From Liopterus haemorrhoidalis (Eukaryota > Arthropoda > Insecta > Coleoptera > Dytiscidae): 64,000 nt of DNA. The stretch spans positions 54,667,201 through 54,731,200 of the forward strand of contig OZ020616.1 of NCBI GenBank assembly GCA_963971575.1, given 5' to 3'. Numbering within the stretch: the first letter of the stretch is position 1; every line of letters starts with the position of its first letter. The notes under the pieces are model-generated. The model had not been told where the DNA came from and ran no database searches. It saw nothing but the letters and a program-made list of their open reading frames with translations. The translations under genes were made by a program, and so were the position numbers. Shown here piece after piece: positions 22,645 to 34,218 of the stretch.

Positions 22645-23949
22645 GGGGAGATGTGGGGACGGTGGCACAATTGGTACAGTGGAACATTTGAAATATCTTT
22701 GAAATATAGAATATTTTCATGTCTGTTTGGGTATATATAGGCCCCTCTGGTACTGAGAAATTATACTATCCACATTTTGAGTCTATAAATTTAAGTCCCG
22801 CCATTTATGATGAAAATGTTGATTTGAGGTTGACAAACTAAAATTTATCGTAATAAGAAAATTTTTATTTGAACGAGACAAAACTAAATTAGTAAGAAAT
22901 TTTGTATTACATGTTATAAATTGGTCATTTGTCTACAGTTTAAAGCAATTACTAATGTTCTAAACTATATCATTTATTATATTTGATAAAATGTTCGTAA
23001 AAATAGCGTTAGGCTAACAGTGGCACACGCGTTATGTGGATATAGTGGTACAGTGAACCACTGTACCTACACGTACGTGGGTACGAGTTAGAAGAACAAT
23101 TCCAAGCTGTGAAAAATAAAAAAGATCAGAAAATTAAAAGATATTCCTATAAGTTCACACATCTGATACTGATGTCAATATTGATGAGAATTCAAACTCA
23201 GATGATAATGTTGACTCTGAATGTGATACAGATTCGACAGACTACGTAAACAAGGATATTAAAGTAAGACAATATGCCTTAATATTTGAAGGATACGGAA
23301 ATAATAAAATGAAGAGCCACTCTATAGGGGAAATCATAGAAATAACGACTGACGATATTGTTGTAACATATCTCCGACGGCTGACTCTATTCTTTAAATT
23401 TATTAAAACAAATGAAAATTACACATTTAAAAAATCAGAGCTGATAAAAGTTTTACCATCTCCTGCTCCGTCTGGTAGCACAAAACACCGTTTAGACAGT
23501 AAATTTAATGAAATATAATTAAAATAAAAACTATCCAAACTTACTGCTTTCAAGGAACTTACCAAAGTTTATTTGTTGATTTTTTTTACAATATTATTAA
23601 TTTTTCAGTACCTTTCAGATGATTTATTTTTAAAGACATTGAATTGAAGTTTCAATAAAAATTATTGATACATATACAGATTTTTTAGATACCTATTATA
23701 TTTACTATTCCACTGTATCCCTAATGCTGTTTCACTGTACCCTCACGTATAGGTACAGTGGCACAATTGCAGAGGTCAACAAAAATATTAATTATAAATG
23801 GCACGTGATAAGGACATTAATTTTTAACAGGTTATTTAAACAATGACATTATAAGTATTAAGTGGCGAAAAGATTTATTTAAAAAATTCAAAATTGAAGA
23901 TGTAATGTACAGAAAACCAAAATGTGTGCTACCGTCCCCACATCTCCCC
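22645..23949 (+). mobile_element. DNA transposon with 24-bp TIRs, probably pogo-like
   Basis: TIRs start ggggagatgtggggacggt and pair over 24 bp with one mismatch; TA flanks both ends (22643-22644, 23950-23951). The word ggtacagtgg recurs near the left end, inside at about 23048-23072 in both orientations, and several times near 23705-23770, a pattern of subterminal transposase-binding repeats. It holds a transposase-like C-terminal fragment and is 1,305 bp, shorter than an autonomous pogo-type element. Confidence 0.75.
23153..23518 (+). pseudogene. C-terminal fragment of a pogo/CENP-B-like transposase
   Basis: The frame is open from 23153 (after a TAA) to the stop at 23518, 121 codons. It has an acidic, Asp/Ser-rich segment (SDTDVNIDENSNSDDNVDSE) followed by a small domain (YALIFEGYG, IGEIIEI, VTYLRRL, LIKVLPSPAPSG). 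This acidic linker plus small C-terminal domain resembles the end of insect pogo/Tigger-like proteins. The DDE domain is not recognised upstream. The methionine at 23309 is internal to the frame. Assignment is by pattern only. Confidence 0.5.
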
Positions 23950-23955
23950 TAATTC

Positions 23956-24888
23956 AGAGATACACATTTAAAGGATGTCTCTACCTCTGCGTTACCGAGA
24001 CGGTATTGAATTATAAGAAATTGTTTTAAAAACTCTGACATGCAAACTACGAACAATCGCATTGCTGAAAATTCACGCTTTTTCTGAACTTGATTTGATT
24101 TTGAAGTCGCCGTGGTGCGCCAGTTAGGTTTTGGGGTTTTGTCAAGTGACGCTTTTGTTAAGGTCCATAATACACAATAGCCTGTGACTGTTCCTCGTTA
24201 GTTGCTCGTCTGTGGTTCTCGGCCTCGAATACATTTCTCTGTTTTCCCTCTGTGGACAATCGTTAGCGATTATTTTCACGCTTTACGCTTCTTTAGACAC
24301 ACACGTTTTATTCAAATTAAAACAAAATGTTATGAAAAAGTTTTTGAATAATAAGAGACTGCATTTTAAATATAATTTTTAAATACGATTATTCAGATTT
24401 ATGCCATTTTTATTTATATGAGTTTTATATAAAAAAAAAAAAATTGTATGCATATTCTTTTATGACTTGTCTTGTTTCATGTCATATTTTCTAGTTTACT
24501 TAATTAATTGTAGATATATTTAATGCATATATATGTAGATTATTACGCCCTATACTATTTTGCATAAACTTATTTGCGTTTGAACATTTTTGCATACATA
24601 TTTTGAGCGTAAAACATAAGGCATCATTGTAAAATTCGGAAAGACGCTTATTAAAAATATATAACTCAATAAATAAAATTTGGATGCGCGTGGGACTAAC
24701 AGAAAAATAGTAATTGGGGCGCATTTAGTTTCGCATTTCGTGTCTTTCTCTTTCGCCTTCTCTCTCTGCGTAGACCTTCTCGCCTTCACCACGGATCGCT
24801 GTTTGAGTTTTACACTCATCAAAATGGTTTAGGAATATTTTATGAAATTTTTGGTGAAGTTAGAAAAGGAATATTTGTTGTTTTACGA
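23956..24888. other. No gene recognised
   Basis: Includes a locally GC-richer stretch at about 24090-24300 that could be a promoter or UTR of something unseen, but no coding exon or motif supports this. ORFs at 24500-24822 (minus) are unrecognised. Confidence 0.35.
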
Positions 24889-24891
24889 TTA

Positions 24892-25017
24892 GGCGGAACT
24901 AACCGGAATTTTCATTTTTGTAAGTTGTCATTAGCTATTTTGGCTTTTCCTGAACAAAATGATAAAAAGCTTCAATAAATCGGTAAAAGTAACTATAATT
25001 GAAAATCTAGTTCCGCC
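24892..25017. repeat. MITE, 126 bp, TA-flanked
   Basis: The ends ggcggaacta and tagttccgcc are perfect inverted repeats, and a further attttc word pairs just inside. TA flanks both ends (24890-24891, 25018-25019). Consistent with a Tc1/mariner-type MITE. Confidence 0.65.
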
Positions 25018-25023
25018 TAAACC

Positions 25024-25499
25024 CGGGTTCCCCAAACTTTTTTGACCATCGACCCCCAGAAGAGTTTCTTGACTTCTTATCGACCCCCTCTATTTTACAA
25101 TTACATTATTATAATAGGATAAGCAAAAAATACGCTTATGTGATTTCTTATATTGTTTATTGTACAGTGATTTTTATTTATATTACATTTATCAATATAA
25201 TAATATAATTATTAAATAAAATTGACTGTCTTTGTCAATGTGATGGATGTTGTTGGTGACTCTTTCCAAGATTAGCAATGTCGGGTTCAAAATTAGTTAT
25301 TTTCAGCCTTAAATCGCAATGGAATTTTACATCTAACTTGTTTCTCTGTTTTGTCAGGATGGAATTATCATGGCTAAAACCAGTCTCAACCTTTTAACTC
25401 TTTTCCATAGACCCCAATCAACCTCCGAACCAGAATCGACCCCTAGCAATGTCATATCGACCCCTGAGGGTCGATATCGACCTCTTTGGGGACCCCTGG
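25024..25499 (-). mobile_element. hAT derivative with transposase C-terminus
   Basis: The ends read cgggttccccaaa and, from the right, ccaggggtccccaaa, a common hAT end type. Flanks cctaaacc (25016-25023) and ccttaact (25500-25507) match at six of eight bases. The minus strand at about 25230-25375 reads TKQRNKLDVKFHCDLRLKI and ends HPSH, like the last residues of GTF2IRD2/ZBED-type hAT transposases. Only this C-terminal piece remains. Confidence 0.65.
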
Positions 25500-25670
25500 C
25501 CTTAACTAAAGGAACAGACTTTATGAGGATATGGTCGCTGTGTGTGTAGCCGCCCGTGTGCTGGCATTCGTGGGATCGTCCGTTGATAGAGTTGAACCTA
25601 AATGCCACTAGTGTTGATAAAAGTTTGTATACCTGCGTGATTTGGGTTTGATTCTAGTGGGGGCTCTGTT

Positions 25671-25950
25671 AACTCCCATTTCTAGTTAACAGATTTTTAC
25701 CAAAAGTTGATCAACTCGTGTCATTGATGTCAGAAGCTTAAATACGAAGTTTCATAAAAATCCATTTAGCCGAATTGCTCTGCACGTGTACACGGACCGA
25801 CAGACAGACGGACAGACCGACAGACATGCTAAAAATAGTCAAAACGTTATGTAGGGACCTCAATTCGTGGAGATCCATCGAAATCTCGAAATGTCAAAAT
25901 CGGTATGATCACAATACTTCCCCTATATATATTGGCGATCGGTAAAAATA
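25671..25950 (-). repeat. Repeat family A, copy 2 (inverted)
   Basis: Minus-strand copy containing the gatcggtaaaa start, the catttcgagatttcgatgga word, the CTGT microsatellite (25799-25828) and the first part of the tail. Truncated relative to the copy at 19176. Confidence 0.75.
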
Positions 25951-27185
25951 CATTGCATCTAAAAAGCATGCATGTGATTAATTTATCTGACATTTTGATA
26001 GAATTTTGAGGATGACAGGATGAAGTAATGGCTGCCGTTGTCATGAAAATTTGTTGCATGTAAAAACGACTCCCTGGTGGCCAATCACAGGTCAGCTTTT
26101 TGGCACCGTATTTTAGAATTGCTCCTTCGAATTAAAAAACAGAGTATAGTAACACTTGTACATAAAATTATAAATGTTTATGTACAGTTGTAACTAAAAA
26201 ATATTTACTTTTTAATATAAATTTGCAGATTTTAAATTATTCTTGTCAAATAATATCCGAGTAAAAATATGTTTTTTTTTTCTGTCCGTAGTCAGATTTA
26301 GGTTGAGAAACACTAATTTGGAGCATGTACATGGGATACAGTTATTTAATCAGGTCTTAATAACATTTTTAATACATTTTGGTCCACTCTCTGGACTCGT
26401 TTCGAAATGTTTTCTTTCAATCAATTCTTTTGACTTTTGACGATTCTGTTTCGTCAATTTGCTAGATTTCGAATTTCTTTTTATATTAAATATATTTCAA
26501 ATATTGACTTTGTTTTATGTAACTCCTACACACTTTTTTCCAATTTACTGCTTTAGTTTTTATTGTGTACTGTGTCCCTATAAACCAGATTACAGATTTC
26601 TATTTTTATACCAGTAAAAACATAACTGATAAAATAGACAATACAAAAACGATAAAAAAAATCTTATTGCAAATTGTTCAAATATTTAACTGGGTACGTG
26701 ACGTCATGGTTCAGTAAACAGCAGTTCTCTAACAATATAGTAGTGTTCGTTTTACGTTGTTTATACTATATTTACATCAGCAAACTATTGGTATTCAATG
26801 ATTCGAAACGAGCTAACGATACCCCATCATTCTTGTGCACCAGTGTTTATTTCTGTCAAGTTGAGAGTAAAACCTTTTTTAAAAGGAAAATAAAATGTTA
26901 TCGGATAATAAATGTGTCATACATACATGTATTGTGTCAGATATGACAATTTTTCAACTTCAAAAAGTTTACATGCAGTTATATTTTGTTTTAAATTCTA
27001 CAAAAAGAATTAAAGTCATGGAACAAAATTCTGTTGGGATTTTGTGACAGTAATTCTATAATCTTATGTATCTCTCTTTATTTATACTTATTTTTCTTTT
27101 TCTTTGTGTATTGTCTCCACATCGAAGGTTTTAAGTTTATTTTAAGCGCCATTTGTCCTTCCATTTGTCTTTTTTGAAATTTAGT
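25951..27185. other. No gene recognised
   Basis: AT-rich; ORFs of 65-90 codons (26243, 26674) show no domain. No delimited repeat found. Confidence 0.4.
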
Positions 27186-27189
27186 CATT

Positions 27190-27330
27190 TTTTTGTCGGT
27201 TTTTTTAAATTTATTGAAAAACGGCAAACCGTTGGTTGAAAAGGAGATTATTTTTGAGATCTACGGCTAAAAATATATCAGTATACACATTTTGAAGTAA
27301 ATCAGAGAGATTTTTTTTCCTTCCTTCATA
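27190..27330 (+). repeat. Repeat family B, short copy
   Basis: Shares gagattatttttgagatcta, atcagtatacacattttgaa and gtaaatcagagaga with 53106 onward. Truncated downstream. Confidence 0.7.
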
Positions 27331-27437
27331 GAGCCCCTATATACTAAAAACACTAAATAAAACTAAAAACACACAAACACACTAGAAATTTTTAAAAATA
27401 GACATGAGGACCTTTTTTTTATGTCGTCACTTGTATT

Positions 27438-28015
27438 TTAGAAGAGAGGGAGGACCTTTTTAGGGTTTTGTAGGTATGACCAAAAAACCCTTATACCGTC
27501 ATTTTGTCGTCTGTCTGTCTGTGTATCTGTCTGTCGGTTCGGTAAAAATTGTAGCCAAACGGCTAAACCTAGAGAGTTGAAATTTGGCATGCTTGTACAA
27601 CTTTTTGACCCGCACATAGGAAAAATACTAAAACATCTAAAAAACATATCCCCCTAAAAATATAAACAAATATGTGCTCATCGAAAAAAAAATATAGTTT
27701 TTTAAAATTCTGAGTAGGGTATCAAATGAAAGCCCTTAGTACGTTGATTAACGATCAAAAAATTAATTTATACAAAATAAATTATTTTGACGCGATTTTT
27801 GCCAAAATTGTACAAAAAAATTTTTGTCCCACACCCTGTAGCCAGATGGTTTAAACTAAAAATTTGAAAAAATTCTAAGTAATGTATATTGGTGTGAACC
27901 GGAATAGTACAACAGGAATTTTTGATCAGATTATGTTTTCGGAAAATAATGCATTTTTTGTGTTTTTAACCAAAATATGTTAAATATTTAATTCGCTATG
28001 TAACTAACATACCTT
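27438..28015 (+). repeat. Repeat family C, plus copy
   Basis: Begins with the gggttttgtaggtatgacca word, then a short gtctgtctgtctgtg microsatellite, then diverged text (atcaaatgaaagccctta, cacaccctgtag, ggtgtgaaccgg). The same words occur inverted at 48010-49670. Confidence 0.7.
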
Positions 28016-28024
28016 ATCAGTAAC

Positions 28025-28100
28025 TCTAGTGGCGTGGTTGGTTTTGTCGTACGCTTAATAATGTAACTTAATCTGCAAACTAGGGTTCGAATCCTGTTAA
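28025..28100 (+). repeat. tRNA-like relic (possible SINE head)
   Basis: An A-box-like tggcgtggttgg at about 28029 and a B box gggttcgaatcc at 28083-28094 lie 53 nt apart, about 10 nt more than in a standard tRNA. I cannot fold an acceptor stem. Probably a SINE or tRNA pseudogene. Confidence 0.4.
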
Positions 28101-28458
28101 TTTTATTTTTTCTGTTTTTTTTTGCATTTTTATTTTGTTTAAATTATTTTGTTAACATTCTAGTTATATTTTGGTAAATGTTGCATTTAATTTTTAAAAG
28201 CGTAAATTTAATAACCAGTGGAAAGTGTTGAAATTATAATTTAATTCTATGTTTGACGAAATCAGAGGGCGGGGCTAATGATTTAAGCAACCAATAGAAG
28301 CCATAGGCGCAATTTTCAAAATCTTAATGAACCTTGCTATGTAAAAAAAATACTGCACATATTTAGAAACTTAAATAATGGTATTAGGCATTCGAATTAA
28401 AATTCATAAAAAAATATTTTGACATAAAATTTGTTTTGGCATCCCAAATAATCATCAT

Positions 28459-28520
28459 TCAGTTATTAAATATCTGCAAAACCCTGAAATGTGTGAAAAT
28501 TCACACTTCACATCATTTTT
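28459..28520 (-). repeat. Repeat family D, copy 1
   Basis: Shares aaaaccctgaaatgtgtgaa and nearby words with the inverse complement of 46708-46770. Both copies lie close to other elements; the parent element is unknown. Confidence 0.6.
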
Positions 28521-28529
28521 TTTTAGGTC

Positions 28530-29580
28530 ATCACTTTATATTTTCATAATTTAAATAATTTTGTCTTCCGCCAACCCAATCACCCCCACAAAAATTCCTG
28601 GGTGCGCCATTGGCTCAAAATATATCTTACAAAAGCCAGTGATTGTAGGTTTGTTTGGCCATCTTTGCTGTATTTTTTCAGATTAATTTTGATATATCAT
28701 TCTAATTATTTGTTTTGGCAGTAGCACAATCTGCTCCAATTCATCCAGAATCGCATAGAACTCTGTTTTACAAACCATTTCTCTAATAAAGCTATCGTAT
28801 ATTGAAAGTTATGAAGCATAATATAATAAAACTTTTTTGATTTTTTGTTTTAATAAGTTTTCTTCTGTGTTTTGAACTATTGACATTTATATAATTGATG
28901 CTGACAGAGTTAAATGAGTATATTTTTCGATTTTAAGCAGTGGTTACAAAAATGTTATTGTTCTATTGTTACTAAAAACAAAAGAAGGTAAATGGTGATT
29001 ATAAAAAATAAAATAAAACAATAGTGAAAATAAATCAGGATTATCTGCTTTTTGCATTCTAACAATATTTCATACTTTTTTTGCTTTCTACAAAACGCAA
29101 TGAATCAATAAAGATTTAAATATTGTAGAAGCTATATTTTGATTTACCAACAAAAAATAATTTGAAGAGTTAAACAACAAAGTTATAGTAATTTTGTAGT
29201 GGTACTTCTGAAACACAAATTGCGCTTGAAACATTTTTTTAGGATGCAATATTTGTGTCAATAACATGTTTTTGAATATAATTTTATCAAAATTTCGTTG
29301 CATAAGCCGTGTAGGGTGTGTCAATCTAAACCATATCTTATAAAATTTTATTAACAAATTTCAGAATATGTCAGTTTGCTGTCAGAAAAATTTTAAAATT
29401 TATAAGGGCATGTAAGAAGCGTATAAAAATAAATTAATAATTTTAGAGAGAATTTAGATATTTTACATATACCAACAATCAATAAAATGAAATTTAGTAG
29501 ACCCTTGCTGTACGAATGTCAATGCATTGATGGTTAATCCTTAAAACGATCGATATATAAGGCTTTTGTAATATATAAAC
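28530..29580. other. No gene recognised
   Basis: AT-rich; the 89-codon minus ORF at 29088-29357 has no domain I recognise. Confidence 0.4.
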
Positions 29581-29584
29581 CAAC

Positions 29585-29705
29585 TAATTGGTGCAAACCT
29601 GACAAAATTTGGACCGTGTCGATATCATCCGCATCCAGCCCAAAAATCTCACTAGCGAAAAAGTCCTGTTCATTCGGCTTGACAAGCAAAATTGCCCTAA
29701 GCACT
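29585..29705 (-). repeat. Fragment shared with 11581-11715
   Basis: Minus-strand translation RAILLVKPNEQDFFASEI then FGLDADDIDTVQILSGLHQL. Related at DNA and protein level to the plus-strand fragment in the Dpr intron. Protein family not recognised. Confidence 0.5.
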
Positions 29706-30099
29706 CAACCAGTTAAAGAAAAGTATTCTTTTATTTTGTGGCTCCAAAAGTTCGTTCTACATTATACTTTTTTGCGTAGCACTACAGATTATTTGCGTAG
29801 TACTGACGTAAAAAGTATAATGTGAAACACAATACTTCTTTCCAATTTTCAATGCTACACTTCAAACTACACTATTTTCAAAACTACCTCCGGTCTAATT
29901 TTTGGATGACAGTTGTATACTTCTCAGTCGTACCAACTATCAACTTTTTAGTTTTTGTTTACAACTTTTAGAAGTTTATTAAGTTGATAAGAAGTTTATA
30001 TAGAACATATAGTTAAATATAAACTTAGCACAATTAAACAGTATTTATTAATTGGTTACTAGAATTGGTTCTATAACCAAACTGTTTTCTGTCACCTGA

Positions 30100-30530
30100 A
30101 CCTAAAATTTTTACCGACCGCCAACATATATAAGGGAGGTATTGTGATCATACCAATTTTAACATTTCGAGATTTCGATGGATCTCCACGAATTTAGGTC
30201 CCTACATAACGTTTTGACTATTTTTAGCATGATGTCTGTCGGTCTGTCTGTCTGTCTGTCCGTCCGTCTGTCTGTGTACACGTGCAGAGCAAATTCGGAT
30301 AAAAAGGATTTTTATGAAACTTCATATTTAAGCTTTTGAGATCAATGGCACGAGTTGCTCAACTTTTGGTTAAAATTGGTTGACTAGAAATGGGAGTTTA
30401 CTCGTGTCGATTTTAATATTTCATAACAGAAAAATATTTCGAAAAAAATTATTTAACAAAAGTTGCTATTAAAGCAATAACTAACAACTTATTTCAGACA
30501 TTTTTTGATAAAACGGAAAAATATAATATA
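30100..30530 (+). repeat. Repeat family A, copy 3, 5' part
   Basis: Same order of words as 19176 (ttaccgaccgccaacata, gatcataccaattttaac, catttcgagatttcgatgga, the CTGT run at 30233-30278, then the tail). Ends at about 30530 where a different sequence begins; the family resumes at 31386. Confidence 0.8.
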
Positions 30531-30559
30531 ACATTTATTTAATTTTTTGAAATAGGGCC

Positions 30560-30970
30560 CCCGTTAGGCGTTTTTTTGTATTGATATATAAACTTTGTCT
30601 CTCATATAAGGAGCAGAAACTAATTCTATCTCCATGTATAAAATTTTATCAAAATTGGCCCATAAACATTAAAAATATTGTAATTTTAAAAAAATTGGAC
30701 CCCCATTTAGGCCTTTTTTCTACAGATATATGAATTTTGAACACCTACATACCAGGAGACACTAATTCTAATATTCTGTGTCAAATCCCATCGAAATCGG
30801 TCCATAAATAAGCGAGTTATGGCCGTGCTCTATTTTTGGTTAAAACTGGAGCAAATTTTGTTACCAACTTGCGAATTTGATGTTTTTGACTATACAGTCA
30901 AAAGCCTCATGCACTCCTAATTCTAAAACTGTAAGTATTTTCAAAATCCGTTCATAAATAAGCGAGCTAC
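30560..30970 (+). repeat. Drifting tandem units of about 145 bp
   Basis: Three related units carry caaaattggcccataaa (about 30652), cgaaatcggtccataaataa (about 30793) and caaaatccgttcataaataa (about 30942), at offsets of about 141 and 149 bp. Located inside the interrupted family A copy. Confidence 0.6.
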
Positions 30971-31385
30971 AGTCATTTGAACTAGTTTCCATTAATCCGC
31001 TCTAATTATTTGGTCTAATTCAGTAATTAGTTCAGATATTTGGTTTAGTTTAGGTGTATTCCCGGGTTAGCAGCACTTGCCATACATTTCTGAATCAAAT
31101 CAAAATATAAATATACGTCATTAGGATTACAATGTAATTTACTGGAAAAACGTATGTCTTAATTGTAATTTATGCAGATAAAATTTGATCAAGGACTTTT
31201 TAATTAGGCATTTTGATTGGCCCTAGGGACGTGTCGTCAATCCCAAGATGGCTACCTATTTTTGTCTAGTGATGACGTTTGATATTTTTTAAGGAAATTA
31301 AATTGAAAATTTGTGGTGAAAAGTTGTGAAAAGTTGTAAAAAGGTAAGAAATGTTTTAAAATTTAATTAGAATTTATTATATATA

Positions 31386-31680
31386 TTTCACAACAAAAAA
31401 ATATTTCGAAAAAAATTATTTAACAAAAGTTGCTATAAAAGCAATAGCTAATAACTTTTATTTGAGACATTTTTTGATAAAACGAAAAAAAAATTTAAAA
31501 GTATTTATTTTTTCATACTTATATGTAACGTTTCCATGGTCATGATAAATAATATCTCTGTTAGAAAATATTAGGCCAAATTATTTCTACTCTGCTGCTA
31601 AAATGTATTTTCTGCAAGTACTTTGGGCGGTCGGTCCTATGGTGGCAACATCTGATTTTTTAAATTGGCATTGAAAAGTA
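31386..31680 (+). repeat. Repeat family A, copy 3, 3' part
   Basis: Repeats about 100 bp already present at 30416-30515 (aaatatttcgaaaaaaatta and ttttttgataaaacg) and continues with cttatatgtaacgtttccat as in the 19176 copy. The overlap suggests a tandem or inserted duplication rather than a simple interruption. Confidence 0.7.
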
Positions 31681-31689
31681 TCACAAAGT

Positions 31690-32980
31690 AATAAAATATA
31701 GAAGTATCGCTGTCTCTTATTTTTTTCCCCCACTATATTCTGTAGTATCAAAAGTTGAAATGACGGCAGAGTTGTATAGTATTGATAAAAGTATTGAAAA
31801 AAGTATAATATAGAATGGACTTAAGTGATGAACCACTTGTTCAAATCCTAAAAAAACTCTAGATTAACAATTGTTGAATGTATCTAAATTTTATTAAATT
31901 CAGTGTATGCTTTGTTCAGTTGGAAATAGTGCCAGCTTTAAGATAAAAATAATGTGTTATTGAAACTATATTTGCTAGGCCATTTATCATGAAAATGTTT
32001 TCCCATAATAAAATCTATGATAATAAATTAACGCCATTTACAATCTTGCTTATTTTCTATTGGCTGCAATTTCCATTTTATTTATTACCAACATAAATAT
32101 ATAAAATTAACAATCATCTAACATTCACCAGCGAGGTGCCAATAATTGATATGCGTCTAGCCATACGTAATTAATGTTCATATAAAAGTCTGACTTTTTG
32201 CCACCTTAGTTGTGAGAAAGCTGCAATATTTTTCATATTATTATTGACATATTGACATATTATGATATGGTTAGGTGAGAAAATGTTTTTTTGTAATATA
32301 CTTTAATAAATCAACACCTGTAATAACAAATTCTTGATAAATTAATGTAATTACTTTCACATATTTGTTACCAACAGCCATAAGTCATAAGGTTTGCGTT
32401 GTTCCTAGGGGTAACATCAGGAGAAACGCCAATAGTGTGGACTGTATTACTGGTTGCGGTAGTTCGGGTAAAATGGGCGTAAACAGGGGTAACAATGGCA
32501 AAATGGGGTTTACCTTTGAGTATCTACTAGAGCCCTGCACGGGCCTATTTTTTTATATATTATCCGGCCTGACCCGTTATGTTTGAAGCCCGGCCCGAAA
32601 CGAACCCGATTTTTTTTTCGAAAAACTATCCGGCCGAGCCCGAATCATTTTTAACTAGGAAAAAAACCCGAAAACAACATGATTTGCCAAAAAATAACTA
32701 CGTCTAAAATGCAGATGCTAATGTAATTTCTCAAAAATGCGCTTGTAAAATTCTTAATATAATAAAATGTCACTCACCTTTTCCCACACGCTACACGGCA
32801 CTATTAATGTTTTAAGTTTTTTTTTACTAAAAGTTCAATTAATACTAAAACTATTTACTAAAAGTTTTTTTATAAATTATTGTGTAAAAATAATATGGAA
32901 TCTACAGTATCACCACTTAAACTTGTCCGCCTCTTTTGCATGGTTAAGCCCACCGCACTAAAATTTCTTTCCGAAGCCGA
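31690..32980. other. No gene recognised
   Basis: At 32528 a sequence tagagccctgcacgggc looks like a hAT terminus, but no partner end or 8-bp duplication was found. Otherwise AT-rich. Confidence 0.4.
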
Positions 32981-32984
32981 ACTA

Positions 32985-34134
32985 TAGTCGGATTGCTGAT
33001 AGGTGACTGTTCGTTGCTACAAGTATCGATATATAATACTATATGCTTTCTCTGTCTACATCATTATAATTATTTGCATACCCATAGTAACGTATAGTGA
33101 CGCAAGTTGACAACTAACCTTCCAAATTATTTTAATAAAAAACAAAGCATTAGAAAGAAATGATTCGTAGATATCTTTACTAATTAGAGCACGAAAATAA
33201 ATTCACAGCAGTACTTAAACAAACAAAATTATTATAAATAAGGAAAAGTTTATACTCATACGTAAATTTTGGATTATAATTCGTTGTTTAATTAAATTAA
33301 ATTTTTATGTTTCCTCTAAGTACAAAGTAAAAATATATTTATTCAAATAATATATTGCTACAAGTTGTATTTAAATGTTTATTTTTATTTTTAAAAAAAT
33401 AGTCATTGTAATGCACGATATCGTCGTCATCTGAACTATCGCTGTCATTTTTTATATTTATTATTATTGGATTAATATCATCAACAATCCTTTCCCTTTC
33501 CCACCATTCATTTATTAAATTTTCGATTTTTTTAACAGATTTTGCCCAAGTTTCACAATTAATTTGATCACAGTCTACTTGCCACATTTTCAAAACTTCG
33601 TTATCACTATATCCGTTTTGACCAATATGTCTATCATAATAATTTTTTGTTATACCTCAAATTAGTTCAATGGGGTTAAACTGGCAGTGATTACCTCCTT
33701 ACTTTTAGTACTTCATGACCATACGTTTGTGCCAATGTATCAATAAAATAAACTGGTTCAGATTTTAATTTCCTTCGTTTTCTCGTGATTTTGTTAGTGC
33801 AAAGTTCAGATTTCTTACATTTTATAATTCTACGAATTGTTGATTCCAAAATCTTTAAGGCAGCTGCTACTCTTTGACGGACACAAGATAGAGAAATAAG
33901 TGGCCCATTGTTCTCTTTTTCGGAATTAAAATATTCCAGCAGATTTAAAATTAAAGTTTGTGAATTTAATAATTGGCAGCAAGATCTATTAATTAATATT
34001 ATTAACAGACACTGACAGCTAAGACAAATAACAAAAAACATTTTTAAAATCGCTGAAAAATGGTAAACTAGATTATTATTTGAATGCACTACTTGATACA
34101 TACATGTAACAGTCACCTATCAGCAATCCGACTA
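32985..34134 (-). mobile_element. Tc1/mariner-superfamily element, perfect 27-bp TIRs
   Basis: Left end 32985-33011 and right end 34108-34134 are perfect inverted repeats starting tagtcggattgctgat, flanked by TA (32983-32984, 34135-34136). The transposase is on the minus strand and its catalytic middle is deleted. Perfect TIRs suggest relatively recent movement, presumably in trans. Confidence 0.9.
33339..34116 (-). pseudogene. IS630/Tc1-type transposase with deleted core
   Basis: From high to low coordinate: an N-terminal frame (from 34116) with an HTH-like RQRVAAALKILESTIRRI, then KRRKLKSEPVYF, after which a deletion joins to IDTLAQTYGHEVLK. Past a frame change, CQFNPIELI*GITKNYYDRH contains the NPIEL motif with the third catalytic residue and a stop in place of the usual Trp. 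Then NGYSDNEVLKMWQVD and the acidic tail NDSDSSDDDD. The first two catalytic residues are missing. The 84-codon ORF at 33339-33593 and the 141-codon ORF at 33691-34116 are its two halves. Confidence 0.75.
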
Positions 34135-34218
34135 TACTAGCAGGGATACAAAGTACACATTTTGCAACTTTTTGTAGTTTGGAGACCTTTGGTCTCACGC
34201 ATAGAAATTGTATATTGC

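Noticed and set aside
32528..32960. Possible hAT element starting tagagccctgcacgggc
   Set aside because: No matching right end or 8-bp duplication; the candidate partner near 32945 pairs poorly.
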